64,000 nucleotides of DNA from Akkermansia biwaensis (GTDB taxonomy: Bacteria > Verrucomicrobiota > Verrucomicrobiia > Verrucomicrobiales > Akkermansiaceae): assembly GCF_026072915.1 (NCBI RefSeq), contig NZ_AP025943.1, positions 1,612,001 through 1,676,000 on the forward strand. Reading direction: 5' to 3'. The notes below the pieces were generated by a model. It worked only from the letters and a program-made list of their open reading frames with translations, did not search any database and was not told the DNA's origin. Both the position numbers and the translations under genes were made by a program. This document shows positions 26,365 to 35,254 of this stretch, one piece after another. Numbering within the stretch: position 1 is the stretch's first letter; each line of letters starts with the position of its first letter.

Positions 26365-27945
26365 TCAGGGGGCCGCAGGCGAGGATGTGGCGGAAGGCGT
26401 GGGGGAAGACGGGGAAGAAGGAGTTTCCGACGGTTTGTCCGCAGCCGTTTTTCCGTCTTTTGCCGTGGTTTCCGGTTCCTTGCCGGAAGCGGAGGGAGAG
26501 GGAGAAGGCGCCGGGACGGGAGGCGGCTTGGGAGCAAGCAGGTCTTCCCACTGGTGGAGTTTGAAGGCGTCTCCCATGCCGCCTATGTCGTTGAGCAGTT
26601 CCCGGCATTTCGCCGTGAATTTTTCATAATCGGGCGGTCCGGCTTCCGGTTCCGCGGTGCCGGGGAAAATGAGGTAGCTCACCACCAGGTCGGAAACGGG
26701 GCGGCTGTAGGGGCCGGATTTGGGGTTGATTTCCCGGCTCAGGCGCAGGGAGCCTTCCCCCGTTTTGTACCTGGGGCCCGCGTCTCCCACCAGGGCCGGG
26801 TATAATTTGCCGTCCACGATGACGACGGCGTAGTCGCCGAATTGCGGGGAGAACGGGGAGGACTGGTTGACGACGCCCAGAGGGACCACAATGAAGGGAT
26901 CGTATTCCGAGATTAGGAAGCTATACCTCTTCAGTTCCGCAATGACTCGTTCCGCATGGTCTATTTTGCTGCGCAGGGCGGCTTTTTCCGCGGTGGGGGC
27001 CTTGGCCAGGCTTGCCTTGTAGGCAGCCAGCCTCTGCTGCCAGGGCTTGAGCAGGGGATTGGGCTTGTCCGTGCGCTTTTTCCAGCGGTAGGAGGTGCTG
27101 GGCTGGTAGAAGGAACTTTTCAGGATTTTGTCCGGCATGGTGGACAGCCGGTCACCGTCCGACCCGTCGGAAACGACGTCCATTTCACTTTGAAGCCACA
27201 GCAGTTTTCTGCGGGTTTCCGGGTGGGTTATTTCCAGGATGGTTTCCGTATCGTAGAAGTTGTGGCGGTCCAGCAGCTTGGTCAGGGAGGCCAGGTTTTT
27301 GCGGATTTCCGTTTGTTTGCGGGCGTAGATCTGCCCGTAGTAGGGAGAGACGCGCGCGTGGCTGAACAGGGTGGACAGGTCCGGGAGGATGGCCTCCAGT
27401 TTGGGGTTGAGCTTCAGGATGTCTTCCTTTTTCGTCAGGGCTTGGGGCTGTTTGACGTTCAGGGTGAGCGTCATCTGGTAATTGCTTTTGGTTTTCTTGT
27501 CGCTGGAGGCCAGCGTGCCGGGCAGGAAGTTGGCCTGGGTTTTCAAGTTCAGGCCGCGGGCCAGCTCGTAAATGTTCGTGAGCGCTCCTGTGGACGGCCT
27601 GGTGGGCAGAACGGGCGGAAACGGCGGATACTGCACGGGGGGCAGGGCGATGGTGCGCTCCGGCGTCCAGGGAGACAGCAGGCGCACATCTTCCGTGGCC
27701 GTGCCGGGGCGTCCGGCAGTATCCGGGGCGGCCGTCTGCGTCTGGTCCGGCTGTTCCGGGGGCAGGGAAGTGTGGGGCGGGTAGGCGTCTGGGACATCTG
27801 TCGCCGGTTCCGGCTCTCCTTTCAGGGCGCGGATGATCTGGGCCGGATACGGCGTGAAGAGGGAAGCCGCCATGGCTGCCAGGCAGGCGCAGACCGTAAG
27901 CTTGAACCAGGTGATGCGGGTGATTCCGCGGCGGTGGGGTTTCAT
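26365..27945 (-). CDS. Exported protein with GH75 chitosanase-like domain
   Basis: 526 residues. A signal peptide or membrane anchor occupies residues about 13-35, followed by a proline-rich linker (about 45-120). The middle is helical. Residues about 345-440 (FGDYAVVIVDGKLYPALVGD then AGPRYKTGEGSL) resemble the GH75 fungal-chitosanase fold, with the conserved aspartate (GDAGP) and glutamate (GEGSL) near 388 and 396. The C-terminus is a 70-residue low-complexity P/S/T tail. The assignment rests on that one block; true chitosanase activity is not shown. It overlaps the upstream dehydrogenase gene by 4 bp. Confidence 0.65.
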   Translation of the reverse strand: MKPHRRGITRITWFKLTVCACLAAMAASLFTPYPAQIIRALKGEPEPATDVPDAYPPHTSLPPEQPDQTQTAAPDTAGRPGTATEDVRLLSPWTPERTIALPPVQYPPFPPVLPTRPSTGALTNIYELARGLNLKTQANFLPGTLASSDKKTKSNYQMTLTLNVKQPQALTKKEDILKLNPKLEAILPDLSTLFSHARVSPYYGQIYARKQTEIRKNLASLTKLLDRHNFYDTETILEITHPETRRKLLWLQSEMDVVSDGSDGDRLSTMPDKILKSSFYQPSTSYRWKKRTDKPNPLLKPWQQRLAAYKASLAKAPTAEKAALRSKIDHAERVIAELKRYSFLISEYDPFIVVPLGVVNQSSPFSPQFGDYAVVIVDGKLYPALVGDAGPRYKTGEGSLRLSREINPKSGPYSRPVSDLVVSYLIFPGTAEPEAGPPDYEKFTAKCRELLNDIGGMGDAFKLHQWEDLLAPKPPPVPAPSPSPSASGKEPETTAKDGKTAADKPSETPSSPSSPTPSATSSPAAP

Positions 27946-28787
27946 GGCGCGGGAGGGAGGGTTTCGGGTGGAGAAGGCTGGACTTTCCGGGGGCGTCTGC
28001 CCATGAAGAAGCGGATCAGCCCCAGGGGAGCCGCATTCAGCAGCAGGGCCGCCAAACGTATTTTCATGCCGGGGAAGACTCTGGCGCGTCCGCGGGACAG
28101 GGCGCGCAGGCTGTCGTTCACGACGGTTTCCGTGGGGGTGTCAAAGGCGTTTCTGCCCGGCATCATGTTGCCGGTGAAGCCGGGGCGGCGCGCCGCTTTC
28201 CCGAATCCCGTGGAGACGGGGCCGGGGCAAACGGCCAGGACTCGTATGCCGTGTTCCTTCAGTTCCAGCCGCAGGGCTTCCGACAGGCTGGAAACGTATG
28301 CCTTGGTGGCCGCATAAACGGCAAAGTCCGGGATGGGGAGCAGAGCCGCCAGGGAGCTGATGTTGATGATGTCCCCGCCGTTTCTTTTCAAGCCCGGTAT
28401 CATGGCGTGGCACAGGCGCGTGAGGCTTTCCACGTTCAGGCGCAGCAGGGTGCGTATTCTGTCCCAGGAGCCTTCCGAGAATTCCCCGTAGTCTCCCGCT
28501 CCGGCGTTGTTGATCAGGAGGGTTTTTGCCGCAGGCAGTTCCAGAAGGCGCCCGGCCAGATTGTCCAGGGCGGATTCGTCCGCCAGGTCGCAGGGAAGGG
28601 CGGCGGCGCGCAGTCCGGGATGTTTTTCTTCCAGTTCGGCGGCAAGCTGTTGCAGCGCCTCTTTATTCCGGGCGACGAGAACCAGTTCCCCGGTGCAGGA
28701 AGCCAGCGTCCGGGCAAAGGCCTTCCCGAATCCGGACGATGCGCCCGTGATGATGATTCGTTCGTACTGTAGGCGTTGGTTCTGCAT
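27942..28787 (-). CDS. Short-chain dehydrogenase/reductase
   Basis: 281 residues, classical SDR. The NAD(P)-binding motif TGASSGFG is at residues 14-21, NNAG follows at about 93, and catalytic Ser-Tyr-Lys are within INISSLAALLPIPDFAVYAA and the following TK. Its C-terminal extension is basic and proline-rich. The family (DltE/YqjQ-like) reduces acyl, sugar or other carbonyl compounds; the substrate is not predictable. First gene of a two-gene unit: the stop overlaps the start of the GH75-like gene by 4 bp. Confidence 0.88.
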   Translation of the reverse strand: MQNQRLQYERIIITGASSGFGKAFARTLASCTGELVLVARNKEALQQLAAELEEKHPGLRAAALPCDLADESALDNLAGRLLELPAAKTLLINNAGAGDYGEFSEGSWDRIRTLLRLNVESLTRLCHAMIPGLKRNGGDIINISSLAALLPIPDFAVYAATKAYVSSLSEALRLELKEHGIRVLAVCPGPVSTGFGKAARRPGFTGNMMPGRNAFDTPTETVVNDSLRALSRGRARVFPGMKIRLAALLLNAAPLGLIRFFMGRRPRKVQPSPPETLPPAP

Positions 28788-29115
28788 GATGGAGCCGGGT
28801 ACCCCGTATCATGGTCAATCCGCTGCGGGACCGCAATGAAAAAGGGGACCGCTGGACGCAAAAAAACTTGAAGGAGTTGTTTTTCCGCCTTTCCGTGAAC
28901 GCAGCGGAGCATCGTGAATTCCCGGCTTTGTTTCATCGCTTCGCGCTGTTGGTGGGATTGAATCGCCTTTTCCTGTGTGCAAGGGCGTGTCCGGGACGGT
29001 GTGCATGAAAAGAGGGGCGCTATTGCCGCTGCACGGCGTTTCCGACGGATCGCACCGATTTTTTCTGCGGGGATTTTCTAGAGGAATTGCCGTATCATTC
29101 CCTGTCTTGAATAGA
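28788..29115. other. Gene-free stretch upstream of the dehydrogenase
   Basis: About 330 bp between the dehydrogenase start and the terminator of the PEP-CTERM gene. Small frames exist but none has a recognisable protein or good codon use. I see no RNA gene or clear promoter. Confidence 0.4.
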
Positions 29116-29150
29116 AAACTCCGTACCCCGGATAAGGAGGTACGGAGTTT
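29116..29150. terminator. Terminator of the second PEP-CTERM gene
   Basis: AAACTCCGTACC and its exact complement form a 12-bp stem around an 11-nt loop, ending in TTTTT on the plus strand and TTTTC on the minus strand. It lies 28 bp beyond the stop at 29178. Confidence 0.88.
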
Positions 29151-29177
29151 TTATCTCTCGGAAAAGATGAGTCCGGG

Positions 29178-29975
29178 TCAGTTTCTGCGGCGGCGCAGAA
29201 GCAGGGCGGAGAGCCCCAGAAGGCCCAGAGACGCCGTGGCCGGTTCCGGAACGGAGGTCAGCGCCAGAGTATTGATGCTGCCGCTGCCACCCTGGGACAG
29301 GATGTCAAGCCGGGTATTGTCGGCCGTTACGTCAAATGTATAAGTCATCAGCACCCAGTCCCCGGTGTGCGTATTGGCCGTAACGGTGGAACCGTTCAGC
29401 GTGGCGCCGGAACCAGTGGAGTAATCGTCAAGAATGGCGGAAATGTTGGCTATGCCGTCGCCGCTGAGGCTGAAGGAAGAAGTATTGCCTGTACCGTAAT
29501 CGTTCCCGCGGCCTACCAGCATCGTCAGCGTGTAGGTGCCTGCGGACAGATTGTTCAGGGACATGGTGAAGTTGCCATTGGCGGAGCCGGCAGTGTTGAC
29601 AACGCCCCCCATGGGGTTGCCCAGGGACATGTCCTGGCCGAAGACGTCATAGAACTTGTTGCCATGGCCCGCCAGCGCGGATCCGTTTGCGGTAGCGTCA
29701 GTCAGAACGCCGCCTGGACCGCAGCAAACGCCGCCGGTCGTGACGGTGATGGCGGTAGTTTCCCCGTCAGTAGTTGCCAGTGCTCCGGAAGTGTAGGAAT
29801 TTGAACTCCCTGTGGAAACCTTGTTTACTTTTTGTCCGGCTTCCCCGCGGTAGGTTCCTTCCACAATGGCAGTGCCATTGCCGGAATTGATGCCGAACGA
29901 TATCAGGACTGTAGAGGCTTCCGCAGCGACGGTTGCCGCAGTCATGGCGGTCAGAATAAATAATGTCTTCTTCAT
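29178..29975 (-). CDS. PEP-CTERM surface protein
   Basis: 265 residues. The signal peptide MKKTLFILTAMTAATVAAEA is followed by STVLISFGINSGNGT, similar in style to the start of the mature protein of the 14207 gene. The body is a G/S/T/N-rich beta-sandwich-like domain. The C-terminus is VPEPATASLGLLGLSALLLR then RRRN: a PEP motif, a hydrophobic helix and an arginine tail for exosortase sorting. An upstream start at 30005 would add MYSIDYPLHI and spoil the signal peptide. It is preceded by a repeat-bounded promoter region like those of the 14207 and 47491 genes. Confidence 0.87.
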   Translation of the reverse strand: MKKTLFILTAMTAATVAAEASTVLISFGINSGNGTAIVEGTYRGEAGQKVNKVSTGSSNSYTSGALATTDGETTAITVTTGGVCCGPGGVLTDATANGSALAGHGNKFYDVFGQDMSLGNPMGGVVNTAGSANGNFTMSLNNLSAGTYTLTMLVGRGNDYGTGNTSSFSLSGDGIANISAILDDYSTGSGATLNGSTVTANTHTGDWVLMTYTFDVTADNTRLDILSQGGSGSINTLALTSVPEPATASLGLLGLSALLLRRRRN

Positions 29976-30029
29976 AATATGCAGGGGATAGTCAATGGAA
30001 TACAACGAACGGGCTACTTGCTGTACCTG

Positions 30030-30058
30030 CCTATAACGAATTTGGAATCCGAAGTCAA
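30030..30058 (-). promoter_or_regulatory. Promoter straddling an inverted-repeat arm (locus B)
   Basis: On the minus strand: -35 TTGACT (30058-30053), a 17-bp spacer TCGGATTCCAAATTCGT, then -10 TATAGG (30035-30030), about 55 nt before the ATG at 29975. This is the best-formed of the three related promoters. The spacer contains the repeat core CGGATT-CCA-AATTCG. Confidence 0.7.
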
Positions 30059-30365
30059 TCTACAATTTTAAGGGGAAGGGTTTTGAACAGATTTCCACCG
30101 CTTGTACAAACATCACAGGGAGGGAGGACAAGTCTTCCTTTTTCCACGGATAAAGTTGTTCCCGAAGCATGACGAAGGGATAATTTCGCTTCTGTTTTTC
30201 TGCCGTTACGGTCCTTGGAGGAGGTGTGAAGAACTTATTTCCAGCAGATTGCATTTATCAAAAAAGATGGAATGAATTCGTTACTTCACCAGGATATGGA
30301 ATACTGAACCAGCCGAAAAGAACCGGATTGTTCCCCCAAAGTAAACCTGCCGGATTCCAAATTCG
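30037..30365. repeat. 15-bp perfect inverted repeat bounding 299 bp (candidate inverton B)
   Basis: CGAATTTGGAATCCG at 30037-30051 recurs exactly inverted at 30351-30365. The -35 box lies just inside the left arm. In the corresponding place inside the right arm the hexamer is AACCTG, which is not a -35, and outside it CCCAAT, not a -10. The segment has no supported gene. Confidence 0.68.
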
Positions 30366-30429
30366 ACCCAATTTTTTTCTTCAGTACAACTTTTTTATAT
30401 TCAATATATATGACAAAATATCGCAAAAA

Positions 30430-30454
30430 AATCCTCCATGAAACATGGAGGATT
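30430..30454 (-). terminator. Terminator of the extended GreA gene
   Basis: AATCCTCCATG-AAA-CATGGAGGATT is an 11-bp stem with a 3-nt loop. On the minus strand a run of T follows directly (complement of AAAAAAA at 30424-30430). It lies 28 bp beyond the stop at 30483. Confidence 0.93.
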
Positions 30455-30482
30455 GAAAGAGAACATCTGCGAATAACCGTTC

Positions 30483-32330
30483 TTAAAAAGCGGCTTCAAT
30501 GGCGGTGATTGTGAACACCTTCTTTTTGTCGCCGTCCATGGGGACGATTTTTACCTGGTCGCCCACTTTCTTGCCGGTCAGTTCCTTGCCGACCTGGGAG
30601 AGATAGGAGACGATGTGTTTTTCCGGGTTTGTGTCCCACGCTCCCAGAATGGTGTACACCACGGGGTTTCCGCCGCCGAGGGGCTGTAGCGTCACTTTCG
30701 TTCCCATGGCCGCTCTGGAGGTGTCCGTTACGGTGAAGTCCGTGCCGCGGGCCAGGGACAGCGCGTGCTCCAGTTCCGCGCGGCGGCGGTTGAGCACTTT
30801 TTCCACTTCCTTGGCGTCCTGGTAGCCGCCGTTTTCACGAAGGTCGCCTTCCGCACGGGAAATTTTCTTGTTGTGCAGGTTTTCCGGAATTTTCACGTTC
30901 ACCAGTTCTTCCAGTTCCTTCTTGCGCGCTTCCAGGCTTTCCCAGGAGACGAAGACCGGTTCCGGCTTGTCGGAGGTGTCCACCATAGCGTCCAGCACGA
31001 TGGAATGAAGGTCCGGGAAGACGCTGATCACGCGGGCCATCAGCGCGCCGCGGTCCTGCTCGGAGAAGGCGGACGTGTTGTACAGCATTTTGGCGAACTG
31101 GCGCACTTCCGCCACGTCCTGCTTCCTGATCATTTCCTGAATCATGTTTTTGTCTTCCATGAACAGGTTTTTCAGGCGCAGCATGCGGTTGGGGCCGCCG
31201 TCCATGTGGTCCTGTTCAATCAGGGAGAGCATGGCGATGCCTACCGGAATGCCGAAGAGAGGCTTGGCGGCGTCATTGCGCTGGCGGCATATCCAGATGA
31301 GGGATTCCGCGGGAAGGGTCTGGCGAAGCAGGGAATGCTTCAAGTGCTTGATGAAGGTTTTTTCCTGTCCCTGTTCAATGAGGAATTTGGCGATTTCCCC
31401 CACGGCGCGGGCGCCGCTGGCGTCAAACAGTTCCAGGGTTTTTTCCGTCCATGAGTCGCCGAAGATTTCCGGAAGTACGGCGTACACGCACTTTTGGCGC
31501 ACGGCGGGCATGGAATTGAGGATTTCCGCGAAGCGTTCCACGTCCTCAATGCCGTTTTCCACCAGGGAACGCAGGGAGCAGGAGGTTTCCGCCGCTTCCG
31601 TGTTCTTGACGGCGGCAATCAGGTCGTCCCGCAGAATGGCCAGTTCCAGCACCTGCTGGAGGGCCAGGCTGCCGCCGTTGCAAACGTCGGCGTTTACGGC
31701 CTGGATCAGGGTATTTACCGCCTCCGGTTCGGAGACCACGTTTTCCATCTTGACGCTATCCAGCACGCGCACTTTCGCTTTCAGGTCGGCGGCCTTGCCG
31801 TAGTCTTCCAGGGCGGCCTGTGCGCGGGAAAGCATGTTGGTGCGCAGGGTGATGCGTTCCCCCTTGCGGGTCGGCATCATGAACTGCACGTTGGTGCGCA
31901 GCATGGCGCGCACCTTGTCCCACCAGTTTTTCCATTTGTCTTCCGCAATAACGGTGCCTTTCAGGGCGGCTTCCAGTTTTTCCGGGGTGAGGGAATTGCC
32001 GTAGCCCTTCAGCGTCAGGCGCACCAGTTCCACGGGATCGTCCGCGGCCAGGGAGATCAGGAATTCCGGGTCTTCATAGCGCTTGGCCAGGAAGTGGTCG
32101 TCACCGATGAATTCCAGAATGCGGGGAGCAAACTCCAGCGCGATTTCATGTTCCGGATTTTCTTCAAAATCAATGACCAGCTTTTTGGCCGGCAGGTTCC
32201 AGGAAATGACTTTTCCGGCTCCCCAGGTAGAGTGGAAGCAGTAATGGCCAGGTGAGATACAATCAAGTTTTTCAGCGAGAGCGGGGGTAATTCTCCCCAG
32301 AGACAACAATTTCTCCAAGTCGGCGTGCAT
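30483..32330 (-). CDS. greA: Transcription elongation factor GreA with long N-terminal extension
   Basis: About 615 residues. The last 160 are a GreA/GreB protein. The coiled coil includes RAEGDLRENGGYQDAKEVEK, with the acidic Asp and Glu at its tip that stimulate RNA cleavage by backtracked polymerase. The FKBP-like C-terminal domain includes GTKVTLQPLG and SYLSQVGKELTGKKVGD. The first 450 residues are mostly helical repeats of unknown role; chlamydial GreA is known to carry a similarly long extension. Longer starts reach 32423. A likely promoter TTGATA-N16-TATCAT has its -10 at 32346-32341, overlapping the ATG at 32342, so the ATG at 32330 (MHADLEKLL) with a very short leader is preferred. 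It is followed by a strong terminator. Confidence 0.88.
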   Translation of the reverse strand: MHADLEKLLSLGRITPALAEKLDCISPGHYCFHSTWGAGKVISWNLPAKKLVIDFEENPEHEIALEFAPRILEFIGDDHFLAKRYEDPEFLISLAADDPVELVRLTLKGYGNSLTPEKLEAALKGTVIAEDKWKNWWDKVRAMLRTNVQFMMPTRKGERITLRTNMLSRAQAALEDYGKAADLKAKVRVLDSVKMENVVSEPEAVNTLIQAVNADVCNGGSLALQQVLELAILRDDLIAAVKNTEAAETSCSLRSLVENGIEDVERFAEILNSMPAVRQKCVYAVLPEIFGDSWTEKTLELFDASGARAVGEIAKFLIEQGQEKTFIKHLKHSLLRQTLPAESLIWICRQRNDAAKPLFGIPVGIAMLSLIEQDHMDGGPNRMLRLKNLFMEDKNMIQEMIRKQDVAEVRQFAKMLYNTSAFSEQDRGALMARVISVFPDLHSIVLDAMVDTSDKPEPVFVSWESLEARKKELEELVNVKIPENLHNKKISRAEGDLRENGGYQDAKEVEKVLNRRRAELEHALSLARGTDFTVTDTSRAAMGTKVTLQPLGGGNPVVYTILGAWDTNPEKHIVSYLSQVGKELTGKKVGDQVKIVPMDGDKKKVFTITAIEAAF

Positions 32331-32433
32331 ACTAAAGCACATGATACGCCGGCCCCTACGGGTATCAAGACTAATATTCCCGGTGTACGCACAGAGAAGA
32401 GCGATCCGGCAGGATAGGCGCACCGGCGCAGAA

Positions 32434-34113
32434 TCAATTCCACAGATACCGATTTCCCAAACTGTTCCAGATGCCGCTTGCCCCGGGGCATTCAGCCGCT
32501 CCGTCCCGGGCCGTTTTTCCCTGCAGGACGGCGCGTTTTTTTAAAATGTACTGCAGATAGTCTTCGTCGTCGATGAACAGGATATCTACCGTGTACCACA
32601 GTTCCATCAATTCGACCACGGTTTTTAAGTCCGCATCGGCAGAGGACATGATTCTTTCCGTTCCGTCAGCCCCGCGCACGATGCAGAAGGGAACGAAGTA
32701 CATCCCGTTCGTTTCCTCCACTTCGTTGTTGTTCCCTTTTCCGCCGGCCATTTTCCCTTTGGCAATGTCCGTAAGCGTTTCTTCCAGCAAACGGCTCAAG
32801 TCCCTTCCCACGGAGATCCATTCCCGCCTTACTCTGGGTTCGCCATATCCTACAGGCTCCCGAATGCCGTCGTAGGGGAACAATGCCCTTTCCGGGACTT
32901 GGTTGTAAAACCACTCGTCATAAATGTCCAGGGGAGTATTGATCAGGGTTTCCGCACGTCCCATGAGTGTTCCGTCCAGGTAAAAACCGCTGATTCCCCT
33001 GCTTCCCACCCAGCATGCTCCCGGTTTTCCCTGAGTTCCGTTCGGGAATAAATCCCTCCAAAGCGGATTCCAGTCCAGAGGTTTCAAAAAACGCTCCCGG
33101 AATCCCCGTACATATTCTTCTTTCGTACGATGGGCAGGAGAATCGGCCTCCGGTTCTTTTTCCTTTTCCTCTTTCGCCTGCTCTTTCAAAGAGGCCTCTT
33201 TCACCCAGGATTCGGAAACCATGGGGGGCGGGGCTTCTCCCAAATCTGCGGCATGGCGCCGGATTTTGGCGCATTGATCCATAAGCCATTGTTCCCTTTC
33301 CGGATTGAAATCCTCCATCATGGCCATGTCCACGATTCCGAAAGCCAGCTCCCTCATGGCGGGCCTCAGCATTCCTTCACCTTCACACAGGTCTTCCCCT
33401 ACCGGGCCGGAAGCTCCGCGGAAATAGATATGATCCCCGTCACTCCCGCTTATAAGCTGCCTGTACATGTCCATGACGAAAGTTTTCCGCTCAACTGCCT
33501 CATCCCAGGTTTTTCGCAAAGCGTCGGCCAAGGCCGGCTTCAATGTTATTTTTCCTCTTTTGACGTACAGATGCTTGTAAATAAAAGGGTTGATTATGGA
33601 TTCCATCCATCCGGTCGCCCGCATGCGCCATTCCCCGAATTGGGGCAATTTGGGAAGCAGTCCTTTTCTGTCGGAAGGGGTGCTGAATATATCCTCTTCC
33701 TCCCCTCCGCTGGCCATGCAGTCCCATCCTTCCAGCATGTTCCCCAGAACGGGAAATTGCAGGCACATGAGCAGAACGGCGCAACGGTCCGCTCCCTGGC
33801 TCTGCAAGTCCACAATCGGTGCTTGGGAAAGTATTTGCATGCTGGAGGGTCCGATGGTCTGGGCCCAGATCAAATTGTTTCCCTCCAGATAAAAGCCAAA
33901 TTCGCGATTAAACGAGGGGAGATAAAGGCACGCATAGGAAAATGGAGGATCGTCTGGAAACAGGACCGTCCAATAATGGGAATCATGAGATTCCGCCGCA
34001 AAGTACTGGGCGGGACTTCGCAGAGCGAGATAGGTTTCCTCTTCAGGTTCCTCCCCCAGCCCAAAAAACGGAATCGCCAGAGTCAGCCAGACACATGCAA
34101 ATATCCTGAACAT
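32434..34113 (-). CDS. Large exported protein of unknown function
   Basis: About 559 residues, beginning MFRIFACVWLTLAIPFFGLG, a signal peptide. The mature protein is acidic and rich in W, Y, E and M, with an E/K-rich stretch (EQAKEEKEKEPEADS) in the middle and no transmembrane helix. No catalytic motif or known domain was recognised. An ATG six codons upstream (34131) is possible. It lies about 100 bp upstream of the GreA start on the same strand, and the GreA promoter probably lies within its 3' end. Confidence 0.6.
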   Translation of the reverse strand: MFRIFACVWLTLAIPFFGLGEEPEEETYLALRSPAQYFAAESHDSHYWTVLFPDDPPFSYACLYLPSFNREFGFYLEGNNLIWAQTIGPSSMQILSQAPIVDLQSQGADRCAVLLMCLQFPVLGNMLEGWDCMASGGEEEDIFSTPSDRKGLLPKLPQFGEWRMRATGWMESIINPFIYKHLYVKRGKITLKPALADALRKTWDEAVERKTFVMDMYRQLISGSDGDHIYFRGASGPVGEDLCEGEGMLRPAMRELAFGIVDMAMMEDFNPEREQWLMDQCAKIRRHAADLGEAPPPMVSESWVKEASLKEQAKEEKEKEPEADSPAHRTKEEYVRGFRERFLKPLDWNPLWRDLFPNGTQGKPGACWVGSRGISGFYLDGTLMGRAETLINTPLDIYDEWFYNQVPERALFPYDGIREPVGYGEPRVRREWISVGRDLSRLLEETLTDIAKGKMAGGKGNNNEVEETNGMYFVPFCIVRGADGTERIMSSADADLKTVVELMELWYTVDILFIDDEDYLQYILKKRAVLQGKTARDGAAECPGASGIWNSLGNRYLWN

Positions 34114-34405
34114 CAATGATCTTTCTAACAAGACGAAAGGATTGCGTCAAGATGATTAAGATCAATCAAACCATGCTGAGGCGTTCCGGTGATTCACGGG
34201 TTCATGGGCTGTCCTCAAACCGCATCGGGAAAGGTTCCTCGCCCGCGCCTGTTTTCCGTTTCCGGGTGTTCCGTGTTTTCCGGATTTTTCTCTGCAATTG
34301 TCTCGCGGCAGGTTATTTTCCAATGAACTTTCCGCCGCGCCCGGCCGCATTTCCGCGCGGCCTTCCGCCGCCCTGGCCGCAGGGTGTTCTTCGTCCAGTT
34401 GCGGC

Positions 34406-34434
34406 TTGACCCTGCGTACCGTCTGGCGTAACAT
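34406..34434 (+). promoter_or_regulatory. Promoter of the purine cluster
   Basis: TTGACC (34406-34411), a 17-bp gap, then TAACAT (34429-34434), 34 nt before the purC ATG. The rest of the 355-bp interval from 34114 to 34468 shows no gene and no recognisable purine riboswitch. Confidence 0.6.
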
Positions 34435-34468
34435 CCCCGCACGCATTCAACCCTGCGTAAAACGTATC

Positions 34469-35179
34469 ATGGAACCTATCTACGAAGGCAAGGCCAAAAG
34501 ACTTTATACGACCGATACTCCCAACGTCCTCCGCATGGAGTACAAGGACGACGCCACTGCCGGAAACGGCGCCAAGAAAGCCCAGTTCGAGAACAAGGGC
34601 AAGCTGAACAAGGCCATCACCCTGCTCATTTACAGGATGCTTGAGGAGAAGGGAGTGAAGACCCACCTGGTGGCCGACGTGGACGACATCAACATCGACG
34701 TCAAGAAGGTTTCCATTCTTCCCCTGGAAGTGATCGTGCGCAATATTGCCGCCGGTTCCTTCAGCCGCCGCATGGGCGTGAAGGAAGGCACCCCCTTCAA
34801 GAAGCCCATCGTGGAGTTTTCCTATAAGGACGACGATCTGGGCGACCCCTTTATCAATGATGATTATGCCCGGGAACTGGGCGCCGCCACGGAAGAGGAG
34901 TGCGCCTTCCTCAAGAAGCAGGCGCTGATCGTGAACGACGTGCTGATCGACTTTTTCAAGCAGGTAGGCCTGACGCTGGTGGATTACAAGATCGAGTTCG
35001 GCCGCCTGGCGGAAGATCCCTCCCAGATCGTGCTGGCGGACGAGATTTCCCCGGACACCTGCCGCCTGTGGGACATCAAGACCGGCGAGAAGATGGACAA
35101 GGACCGCTTCCGCCAGGACCTGGGCAATGTGATGGAAGCGTATGAGGAAGTCCTTTCCCGCCTCCAGCACAAGGCCTGA
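34469..35179 (+). CDS. purC: SAICAR synthetase
   Basis: Ligates aspartate to CAIR with ATP in de novo purine synthesis. 236 residues, the normal bacterial length. Typical motifs: YEGKAKRLYTTDTPNVLRMEYKDDATAGNGAKK at the start, then LPLEVIVRNIAAGS and LADEISPDTCRLWD. The frame stays open upstream to 34298, but the ATG at 34469 aligns with the family start. First gene of a purC-purS-purL-purQ cluster. A hairpin with a T-run follows, so read-through may be partial. Confidence 0.96.
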   Translation: MEPIYEGKAKRLYTTDTPNVLRMEYKDDATAGNGAKKAQFENKGKLNKAITLLIYRMLEEKGVKTHLVADVDDINIDVKKVSILPLEVIVRNIAAGSFSRRMGVKEGTPFKKPIVEFSYKDDDLGDPFINDDYARELGAATEEECAFLKKQALIVNDVLIDFFKQVGLTLVDYKIEFGRLAEDPSQIVLADEISPDTCRLWDIKTGEKMDKDRFRQDLGNVMEAYEEVLSRLQHKA

Positions 35180-35196
35180 TCCGCAAGCTTTTCCCC

Positions 35197-35226
35197 ATGG
35201 GAGCCGGCCGGCCAGCCGGCCCCCAT
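35197..35226 (+). terminator. Hairpin between purC and purS
   Basis: ATGGG-A-GCCGGC...GCCGGC-C-CCCAT followed by TTTTTCATTTT: an 11-bp stem with one internal mismatch and a 6-nt loop, 18 bp after the purC stop. It would reduce expression of purS-purL-purQ relative to purC unless they have their own promoter. Confidence 0.72.
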
Positions 35227-35254
35227 TTTTCATTTTACCACATTCCTGAGCCAT

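Noticed and set aside
28811-29008. 65-residue frame in the gap before the second PEP-CTERM terminator
   Set aside because: No signal, domain or ribosome site, and composition unlike neighbouring genes.
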